Below are positions 24,767 to 32,282 of a DNA stretch of 32,320 nt, one piece after another (the first letter of the stretch is position 1; each line of letters begins with the position of its first letter). The position numbers and the translations under genes are program-made. Source of the DNA: DATKZH01 sp964475955 (lineage in GTDB: Bacteria; Planctomycetota; Planctomycetia; Pirellulales; Thermoguttaceae); assembly GCA_964475955.1 (NCBI GenBank), contig CAYYZY010000079.1, forward strand, positions 1-32,320. Reading direction: 5' to 3'. Under the pieces are notes generated by a model that made no database searches, was not told the origin of the DNA, and saw nothing but the letters and a program-made list of their open reading frames with translations.

Positions 24767-26395
24767 ATGCCGCGAGTAATCGTTCTCGATAACCTGTCGC
24801 AAGATGGTCTCGACCTGCTCCAGTCGGCCGGAAACATCGAGTGCGAGGTCCGCACCGGCCTGAAAGGCGACGATCTCCGCTCCGCCCTCATGGAGTTCGA
24901 TGGGGCGATCTGCCGCAGCGGCGCAAAGATCACCGCCGACGTGCTGGAGGGCAACCACCGCCTCAAGGCGGTCGCCCGAGCCGGCGTGGGCACCGACAAC
25001 ATCGACCTCGAGGCGGCCACGCGCCTGGGGATCGTGGTGATGAACACGCCGGGCGGCAACACGCTCTCCACGGCCGAGCACGCCATCGCCCTGATGCTGG
25101 CCCTGTCGCGCAACGTCCACCCGGCCTACCAGGGGCTGATCGAAGGTCGCTGGGACCGCAAGAAGTACATGGGCACCCAACTGGCCGGCAAGACGCTCGG
25201 AATCGTGGGCCTCGGCCGCGTGGGGCAGGCCGTCGCCGCCCGCGCCGTGGCCCTCCAGATGAAGGTGCTCGCCTACGACCCGTTCCTTTCGGCCCAGCGC
25301 GCGAAGGAGCGGGGCGTGAAGACGTGCGAATCGGTCGACGAGATGCTCCCCGACGTCGACTACCTCACCGTGCACACGCCCCTGAACGACGCCACCCGAA
25401 ACCTGATCGGCCGCGAACAGATCGCGCGCATGCGCCCCGGCGCCCGGCTGATCAACTGCGCGCGGGGCGGCATCTACAACGTCGAGGCGCTGGTCGAGGG
25501 CCTCCAGAGCGGGCACCTCGGGGGAGTGGCGCTCGACGTGTTCGAGTCGGAGCCGTGTACCGAAAACCCCCTTTTCGGGATGCCGGGCGTGCTCTGCACG
25601 CCGCACCTGGGCGCGAGCACCGAAGAGGCGCAGACCAACGTGGCGGTCGAGGCCGCCGAACTGCTCATCGACTTCTTCACCACCGGTGCCATCAAGCAGT
25701 CGGTGAACATGTCGCCGCTGGATCCCAAAACGCTCGACGCGATCCGCGCATACCTCAACACGGCCTACCGGCTGGGACTGCTCCTGGCCCAGGTCGTCCC
25801 GTCGCGACCCAAGAGCTGCCGCATGCGCTACACGGGCGAGGCGGCCGCCAGGGACACGCGCCTGCTCTCCGCCGCGTTCGCCGCCGGGCTGCTCGAGCAG
25901 GCGATGGAATCGGAGGTCAACGTGGTCAACGCCGAGATCCTCCTGCGCGAGCGGGGGATCGAGCTGGTGGAAGAGCGCTCCAGCGACGTGGGCGAGTTCA
26001 GCGCGCTGATCACCGCCGAAGTGGTCGCCGAAGAACGGACGGCCGTGGCCGCGGGCACGCTGTTCGGCAAGAACATGCCGCGCCTCGTCCAGAAGGGCGA
26101 CTGCCGGCTGGAGAGCTGCCTGCACGGCATCCTGCTTCTGATCACGCTTCGCGACATGCCGGGCGTGATCGGCAAGATCGGCACGGCGTTGGGCAAGCAC
26201 CGGATCAACATCGCGCAAATGTCGGTCGGACGCAGCACCGACGAGCCGGGCGGCGAACAGGTCGCCGTCCTCTCGCTCGACGGCCAACCGCCCGCCGAAG
26301 CCCTCGCCGACGTGCTCGCCCTGGAGCCCATCCGCCACGCCCGCGTGGTCAAGCTCCCGGCGGCCGACGTCCTTCCCACCTGGATGGGCGGCTGA
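24767..26395 (+). CDS. serA: D-3-phosphoglycerate dehydrogenase
   Basis: A 542-residue enzyme that starts serine biosynthesis by oxidising 3-phosphoglycerate with NAD+. NAD-binding GxGxxG is at 148-153 (GLGRVG) with D171 after it. Catalytic R233 (NCARGG), E262 (DVFESEP) and H280 (CTPHLGAS) are all present. A long C-terminal part has the allosteric substrate-binding domain (about 320-450) and an ACT domain (about 465-542; LITLRDMPGVIGKIGTALG), which in long SerA proteins senses serine. Length is normal for this class. GAGG lies eight bases before the ATG. Confidence 0.96.
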   Translation: MPRVIVLDNLSQDGLDLLQSAGNIECEVRTGLKGDDLRSALMEFDGAICRSGAKITADVLEGNHRLKAVARAGVGTDNIDLEAATRLGIVVMNTPGGNTLSTAEHAIALMLALSRNVHPAYQGLIEGRWDRKKYMGTQLAGKTLGIVGLGRVGQAVAARAVALQMKVLAYDPFLSAQRAKERGVKTCESVDEMLPDVDYLTVHTPLNDATRNLIGREQIARMRPGARLINCARGGIYNVEALVEGLQSGHLGGVALDVFESEPCTENPLFGMPGVLCTPHLGASTEEAQTNVAVEAAELLIDFFTTGAIKQSVNMSPLDPKTLDAIRAYLNTAYRLGLLLAQVVPSRPKSCRMRYTGEAAARDTRLLSAAFAAGLLEQAMESEVNVVNAEILLRERGIELVEERSSDVGEFSALITAEVVAEERTAVAAGTLFGKNMPRLVQKGDCRLESCLHGILLLITLRDMPGVIGKIGTALGKHRINIAQMSVGRSTDEPGGEQVAVLSLDGQPPAEALADVLALEPIRHARVVKLPAADVLPTWMGG

Positions 26396-26431
26396 GCGGG
26401 CCGCGCCGAGAACCGTTTCGAGAGGACGCCG

Positions 26432-26872
26432 ATGCTCGCGAACCGAATCACGGCACTGGGGGCTTTGTTGCTGGCCGCCGCGTCGGGCTGCTCCGGCGGG
26501 AACCCGAAGACGCACCCGGTTCGCGGCGTGGTGCGTTTTCCCGACGGCAAGCCGCTCACCCATGGGACCGTCGAGTTCGAGCTGACCGACGCGGAGAAGC
26601 CGATCACGGCGACGGGCCGGATCCGGGAGGACGGCACCTTCGTGCTGGGAACGTTCGCGCCCGACGACGGCGCGATCGCCGGCCGTCACCGCGCCGTGGT
26701 CATCGCGGATCAGCAGATCGGGACCGGGGTGGAACGCCCTGGCGTGCTGCCGCCCTCTGCGCTCCATTCCCGTTTTCGCGACTTCAAGACCTCCGGCCTG
26801 GAGTTCACGGTGGAGCCGGGTGAGAACGAGATCACCATCCCGGTGGAGTATGCCCCACGCGCCGGCCGATGA
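26432..26872 (+). CDS. Transthyretin-like lipoprotein
   Basis: A 146-residue protein with a lipoprotein signal peptide (lipobox AASGC, C20) and a single carboxypeptidase-regulatory-like/transthyretin domain (VRGVVRFPDGKPLTHGTVEFEL; GRIREDGTFVLGTFAPDDGAIAG; FTVEPGENEITIPVEY). GAGAGGA precedes the ATG. It begins 37 bases after serA and ends before the nucleoside hydrolase, so it may be in their transcript. It is similar in style to the protein at 5900-6418 but lacks the glycine-rich linker. Function unknown. Confidence 0.87.
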   Translation: MLANRITALGALLLAAASGCSGGNPKTHPVRGVVRFPDGKPLTHGTVEFELTDAEKPITATGRIREDGTFVLGTFAPDDGAIAGRHRAVVIADQQIGTGVERPGVLPPSALHSRFRDFKTSGLEFTVEPGENEITIPVEYAPRAGR

Positions 26873-26982
26873 GTCTGCTGCATTCCGGCCCGGCCGTGCC
26901 CCGCAGGGCGGGACATACGGCGGCCGTCGCCGGGCGGTGCAGCCGGCAACGCAGCCGCCGCGCTTCCCAGGAGGACAACCCG

Positions 26983-27972
26983 ATGCGAATCAGAAGGCCC
27001 CCATGCTCCATCGCTTGGAGCGCCGCCGCCGTGTTCATCCTGGGCGCCGCCGTCGGCACCGCCGCGGAGCCGCCGACCGCCCGGCGCACGCCGGGCGTGA
27101 TTTTCGATACCGACATGGGATCGGACTGCGACGACGCCGGGGCGCTGGCCGTCTTGCACGCGCTGGCCGACGCGGGCGAGGTCCGCATCCTGGGCGTCAT
27201 ATTCAGCAGCGGGAAGAACCGCTACGGCGTGGGGACGTGCGACGCCATCAATACCTACTACGGACGCGGCGATCTCCCCCTGGGGCAGTATCAGGGGACC
27301 GACGTCGGCGACCCCCGCGACTCCTACACCCGGCGCATCGCCACCGACACGGAGCGCTTCGGGCACGATACGGTCGATCGGGCGCCCGAGTTGGTTGCGG
27401 CCTACCGGTCGATCCTCCAGGCCCAACCCGACCACAGCGTGACGATCCTCACGGTCGGGCATCCCCACGGCTTGGTGCACCTGATGCGCGACCCGCGGGC
27501 GATGGAGCTGTTGCGCGCGAAGGTGGACCGATGGGTGGCCATGGGAACGGGCGGGTGGAACTTCGAGGCGATGGGCATGTCGGCCTACTCCGCCGAACTG
27601 CTCGAGAAGTGGCCGCTGCCCTTGTTCGTTTCGCCGCGCGGCAAGGAGATCATCACGGGCAATCGGCGGCTCCCCGAAACGCCCGAGAGGAACCCGGTGC
27701 GTGAGGCCTACCGGCTGTGGAACACGGCCTTGGTCGACGGCCGGTCGAGCTGGGACCAGGTCGCGGTGCTCTCGGTGGTCCGGCCCGAGTTGTTTGCGCG
27801 GGAAAGCAAGGGCCGACTGGAGCGCACGCCGGCGGGATCGGTCGTGTGGAACCCGGAGGCGGACGACCCGAACCACCACCTGGTCACGCCCAAGGTCTCC
27901 AACGAAGCGATGGCCCGGACCATCGAAGAGCTGATGGCGCGGCCGCCCAAGAGGAAGGGATCGAGTCTTTGA
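26983..27972 (+). CDS. Secreted nucleoside hydrolase (inosine/uridine-preferring family)
   Basis: A 329-residue protein. A signal peptide (about 1-28, ending GTAAE) precedes the family's N-terminal motif DTDMGSDCDDAGAL (42-55; D42, D44, D48, D50, D51), which binds Ca2+ and the ribose. Further motifs: ILTVGHPHGLVHLM in place of the usual 'vGPLTNLA', and WDQVAVL (conserved W/D near the C-terminus). Family members cleave ribonucleosides into base and ribose. The 'GPLTNL' segment being VGHPHGLVHL suggests a divergent subgroup, so substrate is unclear. The ATG at 26983 is fixed by CAGGAGGACAACCCG upstream; an earlier ATG overlapping the lipoprotein stop would put extra residues before the signal peptide. 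Confidence 0.88.
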   Translation: MRIRRPPCSIAWSAAAVFILGAAVGTAAEPPTARRTPGVIFDTDMGSDCDDAGALAVLHALADAGEVRILGVIFSSGKNRYGVGTCDAINTYYGRGDLPLGQYQGTDVGDPRDSYTRRIATDTERFGHDTVDRAPELVAAYRSILQAQPDHSVTILTVGHPHGLVHLMRDPRAMELLRAKVDRWVAMGTGGWNFEAMGMSAYSAELLEKWPLPLFVSPRGKEIITGNRRLPETPERNPVREAYRLWNTALVDGRSSWDQVAVLSVVRPELFARESKGRLERTPAGSVVWNPEADDPNHHLVTPKVSNEAMARTIEELMARPPKRKGSSL

Positions 27973-27980
27973 CCGTGATG

Positions 27981-28061
27981 ATGCGCGCGTGGTGCGCGCA
28001 TGTTGTGGGGCACGTTTCCAACGTGCCCTTGGGTTGTGGGCACGTTGGAAACGTGCCCCAC
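27981..28061. repeat. Hairpin and perfect 24-bp inverted repeat
   Basis: ATGCGCGC-GTGGT-GCGCGCAT (27981-28001) is followed by a perfect 24-base inverted repeat: arm 1 at 28005-28028, nine-base loop, arm 2 at 28038-28061. The arms contain GGCACGTT/AACGTGCC, so each arm is also partly self-complementary. It begins about 10 bases after the nucleoside hydrolase stop. A terminator or palindromic repetitive element are both possible. Confidence 0.85.
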
Positions 28062-28232
28062 GTTGGGGACTTCGTTCGTCGGGCGCGACCGAGCCCCCGA
28101 ATTTTCCCCCTTGGTAGCGCCGACCCGCCGCCGCACCTTTCCATCGGATGCCCCCCCTTGCAGGGCATGGGGGCTCACGCTACGCTAATGGGTTCGGTTG
28201 CTCCGGATTCCCTGTTCCTCAAGACGCGACCC

Positions 28233-29465
28233 ATGAGCGATCCCTATTTCCAAGCGCTGTTCGCGGAGCGGATCGGTGGTGCCTCGTACGGAAAAGGCAC
28301 GGAGATCTACAAATTCGAGAAGATCAAGCGGGCCAAGCGCAAGGCGCGGGCCGAGCATCCGGAGCGGCCGCTCGTCGATTTCGGGATCGGCGAGAACGAC
28401 GAAATGGCCCCCCGCAGCGTGCGCCAGGAGATGGTCTCGCAGATCGGGCGCCCGGAGAACCGAGGCTACGCCGACAACGGGATCGTCGAGTTCAAGGAAG
28501 CCGTGGCCCGGTTCATGGCCCGGGAGTTCGACGTCGAACTCGATCCGCAGACCGAGATCAACCACTGCATCGGGTCGAAGACGGCGCTGGCCATGCTGCC
28601 GGCGGCGTTGATCAACCCGGGCGACGTGACGCTGATGACCGTGCCCGGCTACCCGGTCGCCGGCACGCACACCCGGTACTACGGCGGCCAGGTGCACAAG
28701 CTGCCGCTGGCGGCCGAGAACGATTTCCTGCCCGACCTCGACGCCGTCCCCGCCGACGTCCGCCGCCGCGCCAAGCTCCTGGTGCTCAACTACCCGAACA
28801 GCCCCACCGGCAAGGTGGCCACGCCGGAGTTCTACCGCCGGGTGATCGAGTTTGCGCGCGCCAACGCGATCGTCGTCGTGCAGGACGCCGCGCACGCCAT
28901 GCTCAGCTTCGAACAACCGCCGACCAGCTTCCTCCAGGTGCCCGGCGCACGCGACGTGGGCGTCGAGGTCCATTCCCTCTCCAAGGGATGGAACATGATC
29001 GGTTGGCGCATGGGGTGGGTCTGCGGGCACGAACGGCTGGTGCGCGCGTTTGCCGACGTGAAGGACAACAGCGACTCCGGGCAGTTCATCGCCATCCAAA
29101 AGGCGGCGGCCGCCGCCCTGGACCATCCGGATATCCCCAAGAAGATCCGGGAAAAGTACCGGCGGCGCCTCAGCAAGCTGGTCGAAACGCTCCGCCGCTG
29201 CGGGTTCGACTGCCACATGCCCGGCGGCACGTACTTCCTCTACACGCCGAGCCCCAAGGGAATCGAGGGCGGCCCGGATTTTCCCAACGCCGAGGCGGCC
29301 AGCCAGTACTTGATCACCGAGCACTCGATTTCGACGGTCCCCTGGGACGACGCCGGCTCCTATCTGCGGTTCTCGGTCACCTACGAAGCGGCCGACGAGG
29401 CGGCCGAAGACGCCCTGATGGCGGAAACCGAGGCCCGACTGGCCAAGCTCCGGCTTCGCTTTTAG
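28233..29465 (+). CDS. dapL: LL-diaminopimelate aminotransferase-like PLP enzyme
   Basis: A 410-residue fold-type I aminotransferase. The N-terminus YGKGTEIYKFEKIKRAKR and the length fit LL-diaminopimelate aminotransferases (DapL, about 410 residues), which make LL-diaminopimelate from tetrahydrodipicolinate in one step for lysine and peptidoglycan. PLP-binding residues: N187 in LNYPNSPTGK, D218 in VVVQDAAHAM, K251 in HSLSKGWNM, R259. The KGWNMIGWRMGW segment differs from plant/chlamydial DapL, so another substrate in the same family is possible. Start chosen at the ATG where homology begins. It is convergent with the P-II gene. Confidence 0.8.
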   Translation: MSDPYFQALFAERIGGASYGKGTEIYKFEKIKRAKRKARAEHPERPLVDFGIGENDEMAPRSVRQEMVSQIGRPENRGYADNGIVEFKEAVARFMAREFDVELDPQTEINHCIGSKTALAMLPAALINPGDVTLMTVPGYPVAGTHTRYYGGQVHKLPLAAENDFLPDLDAVPADVRRRAKLLVLNYPNSPTGKVATPEFYRRVIEFARANAIVVVQDAAHAMLSFEQPPTSFLQVPGARDVGVEVHSLSKGWNMIGWRMGWVCGHERLVRAFADVKDNSDSGQFIAIQKAAAAALDHPDIPKKIREKYRRRLSKLVETLRRCGFDCHMPGGTYFLYTPSPKGIEGGPDFPNAEAASQYLITEHSISTVPWDDAGSYLRFSVTYEAADEAAEDALMAETEARLAKLRLRF

Positions 29466-29487
29466 GCCTTGTCGGAGAACGCGTAGG

Positions 29488-29505
29488 GTGGGTGCTTGCA
29501 CCCAC
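29488..29505. terminator. Perfect 8-bp hairpin between convergent genes
   Basis: GTGGGTGC-TT-GCACCCAC lies between the dapL-like gene (plus) and the P-II gene (minus), a position suited to a bidirectional terminator. Related sequence TAGGGTGCGCGCTTGCACG and GTGGGTGCTTGCAC occur at 32218-32282, so it also belongs to a dispersed family. Confidence 0.6.
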
Positions 29506-29567
29506 GCGCAGACCACTTGCCGGACTGCGATCCCGCGGCGCTCGGCCCCAGGCACCCCGCCGCATCA

Positions 29568-29912
29568 TTAGGTGGGAACCTCCGCCGGCCCCGGTTCGCC
29601 GTCGGTCCACTGGCCGCTGAGCACGGCCGAGAGGACGAAGATCTTGCCGTCGCCCATCCGGCCGGTCCGCGCCACCTCGACCAGCGTGCGGACCACCTCC
29701 TCCACGCGCAGGTCCTCGACCCACAGGGTGATCTCCACCTTGGGCAAGTAGGCCAGCGAGTACTCGCTGCCCCGGTACTCGTCGAGGTAGCTCTTCTGCC
29801 GGCCGTAGCCCTTCACCTCCCGCACGCTGCACGCCTCGACCGGCGCGTGCTTCAGCTCCTCGAGCACGTTCTCGACCAGGTACGGCTTGACGACGGCGAT
29901 GACGTGCTTCAC
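29568..29912 (-). CDS. P-II family nitrogen regulatory protein
   Basis: A 114-residue GlnB/GlnK-type signal protein that binds ATP/ADP and 2-oxoglutarate and controls nitrogen enzymes. The T-loop reads GYGRQKSYLDEYRGSEY with Tyr at position 51, the usual uridylylation site. The B-loop motif TGRMGDGKIFV (83-93) is intact. GTG at 29912 is the best start because KHVIAVVKPYLVENV matches the family N-terminus (normally MK.I.AiIkP). No amtB or glnA is next to it, so the specific partner is not indicated by context. Confidence 0.9.
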   Translation of the reverse strand: MKHVIAVVKPYLVENVLEELKHAPVEACSVREVKGYGRQKSYLDEYRGSEYSLAYLPKVEITLWVEDLRVEEVVRTLVEVARTGRMGDGKIFVLSAVLSGQWTDGEPGPAEVPT

Positions 29913-30322
29913 GGCTACGGGCCCGGCTCGGATTCGGGGAACGCCTCGCTGCAATCTATCCGGACGGCCCCTCCCCCGAAACCCTCTTGCGGGGGGCGAG
30001 GCGGCGTCGCCGTGGAAGCACCCTGGTGGATACCGAAACCGACTTCTGCGCCCGCAGCGAAATACCTGGTGCCGAGCGACCTGCGTCGTTCCCAACATGT
30101 CCCCATTCTACCCCCTTGGGCCTGATTCTCCCAGCACTGGGCCCCCGCCTACTCAGATTGGCCCCGCGGTCTTGAAACCGGGGACCCGCCGGGTAGAGTA
30201 GAGGTCGAGAATCGAGGCCCCCTGTGTCCCCCAGAAGAGTCGGCCAGTTCCCGGTCAGGGTGGCCAGGGTCGAGCGCAGCCACCCCGGATCGCACGCGTG
30301 CCCAGAAACAAGGAGCCGGCCC
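29913..30322. other. Gene-free region upstream of the P-II gene
   Basis: Holds the P-II promoter and a stretch with CGGTCTTGAAACCGGG (stem CGGT...ACCG around 30168-30181). I see no convincing gene on either strand; reading frames here are arginine- and proline-rich and lack family motifs. Confidence 0.4.
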
Positions 30323-30469
30323 ATGAGCGAACGCGACGCCCGATTTGATACCACACAAACGTATCTGTCCATTTTGCTGAGAAAACGGGCCAAAACCGTC
30401 GAGTCAACCCCAGTTTCTTCTTGCCTCACTTGCGCAGCAAACGCAAGGTCACGCGAAAACTGCTCTTGA
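30323..30469 (+). CDS. Possible 48-aa hypothetical protein
   Basis: A short frame beginning MSERDARFDTTQTYLSILL, with AAGGAG eight bases before the ATG. It contains two cysteines close together (SSCLTCAA) near the C-terminus. No family recognised. Base composition is lower in GC than the surrounding genes. It ends 31 bases before the amidohydrolase gene, so it might be a leader ORF or a remnant. The binding site is the only positive sign. Confidence 0.3.
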   Translation: MSERDARFDTTQTYLSILLRKRAKTVESTPVSSCLTCAANARSRENCS

Positions 30470-30500
30470 CTCGTCAACCTAGGTAAGATTCCGGGTCAAA

Positions 30501-31433
30501 ATGGACGGATACACACAAACGCGGCGGCATTTCCTTCAGGCGAGCCTGCTGGGGGCGGGAACGTGGGCCCTGGCACGCGGCGGCCTTGCGGCCGAGGGAG
30601 GCGGCGGCGCGATCGACGCCCACGTCCACGTCTGGTCGCCCGAGCTGGATCGCTATCCGCTGGCCCCGGGCTACACGAAGGACCGCATGGCGCTTCCCAG
30701 CTTCACGCCCGAGGAGCTGTTCGCCCACGCGCGCCCGTGCGGCGTCGAGCGCGTCGTGCTCATCCAGATGAGCTACTACGGGCACGACAACTCGTACATG
30801 CTCGACATGATGAAGAAGCATGCAGGCGTGTTCTCCGGCGTGGCGGTGATCGCCCCCGAGAAGGATCCCCGCCCAACGATGCTGGCCCTGGCCCGCCGCG
30901 GCGTGCGCGGGTTTCGCATCCGCCCGGGGAAGCACGCGCCCGACCGCTGGCTCGAAAGCCATCGTATGGCCGCGATGTGGAAGTGCGGCGCGGAGGAGCA
31001 CCTGGCGATGTGCCTCTTGATCGACGCCGAGTCCCTGCCGGCGGTCGACCGGATGTGCGCGCGCTCGCCGGCCACGCCGGTGGTGGTCGACCATTTCGCG
31101 CGGATGGGGGTCGACGGCGTGATCCGCACCAAGGACCTCGACGCCCTTTGCCGGCTGGCCCGGCACGAGAACACGTACGTCAAGACCTCCGCGTTCTACG
31201 CCCTGGGGAAGAAGGAGGCCCCCTACCTCGACCTGGCCCCGATGATCCGCCGCGTGCTCGACGCGTTCGGCCCCGAGCGCCTGATGTGGGCCAGCGACGG
31301 CCCCTTCCAGGTGATGCGCGGCCACACCTACCGCGACTCGATCGAGCTGATCCGCTCGCGCCTCGACTTCCTCACGCCCGGCGACCGCGCATGGCTTCTG
31401 CGTGGGACGGCCGAGCGGGTGTTCTTTGCGTGA
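30501..31433 (+). CDS. Tat-exported amidohydrolase (metal-dependent TIM-barrel hydrolase)
   Basis: A 310-residue protein. The N-terminus TRRHFLQASLLGAGTWALA is a twin-arginine signal (R8-R9), so it is probably exported folded. The mature part begins with IDAHVHVW (H41, H43), the metal motif of the amidohydrolase-2/COG3618 family, and has VVVDHFARMG, YVKTSAFYAL and ERLMWASDGPF (Asp in the last TIM-barrel strand) in the expected order. Family members are lactonases and decarboxylases acting on sugar lactones or aromatic acids; the substrate is unknown here. There is little room for a leader: the ATG lies shortly after TAGGTAAGAT. Confidence 0.87.
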   Translation: MDGYTQTRRHFLQASLLGAGTWALARGGLAAEGGGGAIDAHVHVWSPELDRYPLAPGYTKDRMALPSFTPEELFAHARPCGVERVVLIQMSYYGHDNSYMLDMMKKHAGVFSGVAVIAPEKDPRPTMLALARRGVRGFRIRPGKHAPDRWLESHRMAAMWKCGAEEHLAMCLLIDAESLPAVDRMCARSPATPVVVDHFARMGVDGVIRTKDLDALCRLARHENTYVKTSAFYALGKKEAPYLDLAPMIRRVLDAFGPERLMWASDGPFQVMRGHTYRDSIELIRSRLDFLTPGDRAWLLRGTAERVFFA

Positions 31434-31445
31434 TCGAAGAAGCGT

Positions 31446-31464
31446 CTTTTCGCGGAGCGTAAAG
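31446..31464. repeat. Single CTTTTCGCGGAGCGTAAAG hairpin
   Basis: Almost identical to the second stem of the 23386-23430 pair, with one mismatch in the stem (T for A). It lies 13 bases after the amidohydrolase stop and could end transcription there. Confidence 0.7.
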
Positions 31465-31529
31465 CGACTATCCCGACCGTTGTTGATTCGCGCATCCCAA
31501 CCTCGCACCTGAAAGTGTAGGCCGAGTCG

Positions 31530-31606
31530 AAAAAGGGGACAGGCACCGTCGGCGGCGTGCACGACCGGCGCTGACGCCCTATATCGACGGAGCCAGTCCC
31601 CTTTTT
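31530..31606. repeat. REP-like element with 21-base imperfect terminal arms
   Basis: Left arm begins AAAAAGGGGAC, right arm ends GTCCCCTTTTT; the 21-base arms pair at 19 of 21 positions, with two A-A mismatches. The 35-base centre is GC-rich. This layout matches palindromic elements linked to REP-associated tyrosine transposases in many bacteria; I recognise the GGGGACAGGCACC style but cannot search for it. No transposase is in this window. Confidence 0.75.
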
Positions 31607-31669
31607 CGCGCTCGCACACTTACAACCTGAGTTCACACGTCACTCCCTCAGTTGCCGAAGGACCACGCC

Positions 31670-31816
31670 ATGCAGTGTGTCAAACCGATGCTCGTACCCC
31701 TGGGGGCGGTCGTTGCCCTGGGGCTCATCTTGTCCCACGCGCATGGGAAGTGTCAGGTCGTCTTCGGACAAAATGAGACCCGACCCCATTTCCCCCCCTT
31801 CGGTCGAGGCGTATAA
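31670..31816 (+). pseudogene. Short exported ORF, probably truncated by a repeat
   Basis: Codes for 48 residues: a good signal peptide (MQCVKPMLVPLGAVVALGLI, then LSHAHGK), followed by CQVVFGQ and then an unnatural tail NETRPHFPPFGRGV. AAGGA lies eight bases before the ATG. The tail coincides with a repeat-like sequence at 31770-31791 (AAAATGAGACCC then GACCCCATTT), so the original gene seems to have been interrupted there. It might instead be a genuine small secreted peptide. Confidence 0.45.
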
Positions 31817-31947
31817 TTCCTTTCCCAGCGTATTCTCACCAAGCGGAAACCGGAGCTATCCTGAGCGACCGCCGACCGCCTCGGGCCCGCGCGGCTCGGG
31901 CGACCATCGGCCGTCGCCATCGACGACCGAGAAGGAGATTTGACGAT

Positions 31948-32139
31948 ATGAAAGCCCGCGTAGACGCGGAAACGTGCATCGGCTGTGGCGCCTGTGTGGA
32001 CGTCTGCCCCGACGTGTTCGAGATGACCGACGACGACAAGGCGATCGTCAAGGTCGAGGAGGTGCCCGCCGGCCTCGAAGACGAGGCCCGAGAAGCCGCC
32101 GAGAGCTGCCCGGTCGACGCGATCACGATCGAGGAGTAG
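31948..32139 (+). CDS. Monocluster 4Fe-4S ferredoxin
   Basis: A 63-residue acidic ferredoxin. CIGCGACVDVCP supplies ligands C10, C13 and C16, and SCPVDAI supplies C54, giving one [4Fe-4S] cluster; C20 is the extra cysteine often left in such single-cluster proteins. The second cluster's cysteines are absent, as in Thermotoga-type ferredoxins. AAGGAG lies ten bases before the ATG. A small soluble electron carrier in the cytoplasm; partner unknown. It follows the truncated ORF and the repeat region and stands alone in the window. Confidence 0.94.
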   Translation: MKARVDAETCIGCGACVDVCPDVFEMTDDDKAIVKVEEVPAGLEDEAREAAESCPVDAITIEE

Positions 32140-32217
32140 ACCCCATCCGAGAGAGGCGGCGATGCTGGCGCTGTCGCCGCTCCGTGTCGGCGCAGCCGGA
32201 ATGCGCCTTTGAGCGTG

Positions 32218-32282
32218 GCCGTAGGGTGCGCGCTTGCACGCACGCCGGAAAACCTTGGTCTTCGCGTGGGTGCTTGCACTAC
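32218..32282. repeat. Copies of the GTAGGGTG...CTTGCAC element
   Basis: CGTAGGGTGCGCGCTTGCACG (first 20 bases at about 32219) and, 44 bases later, CGCGTGGGTGCTTGCAC. They match the hairpin at 29481-29510, but the stems are less perfect here. Position is downstream of the ferredoxin gene. Confidence 0.6.

Noticed and set aside
26869..26982. Earlier start for the nucleoside hydrolase, overlapping the lipoprotein stop (ATGA)
   Set aside because: It would place 38 polar residues before the signal peptide; a strong AGGAGG supports the ATG at 26983 instead.
30160..30215. tRNA-like stretch around GGTCTTGAAACCGG
   Set aside because: An anticodon-like stem can be drawn, but there is no acceptor stem or T-loop (GGTTCGA) at the right distance.
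29956..30477. 173-codon minus-strand frame
   Set aside because: No motif, no binding site, and it crosses the P-II upstream region and a likely promoter.
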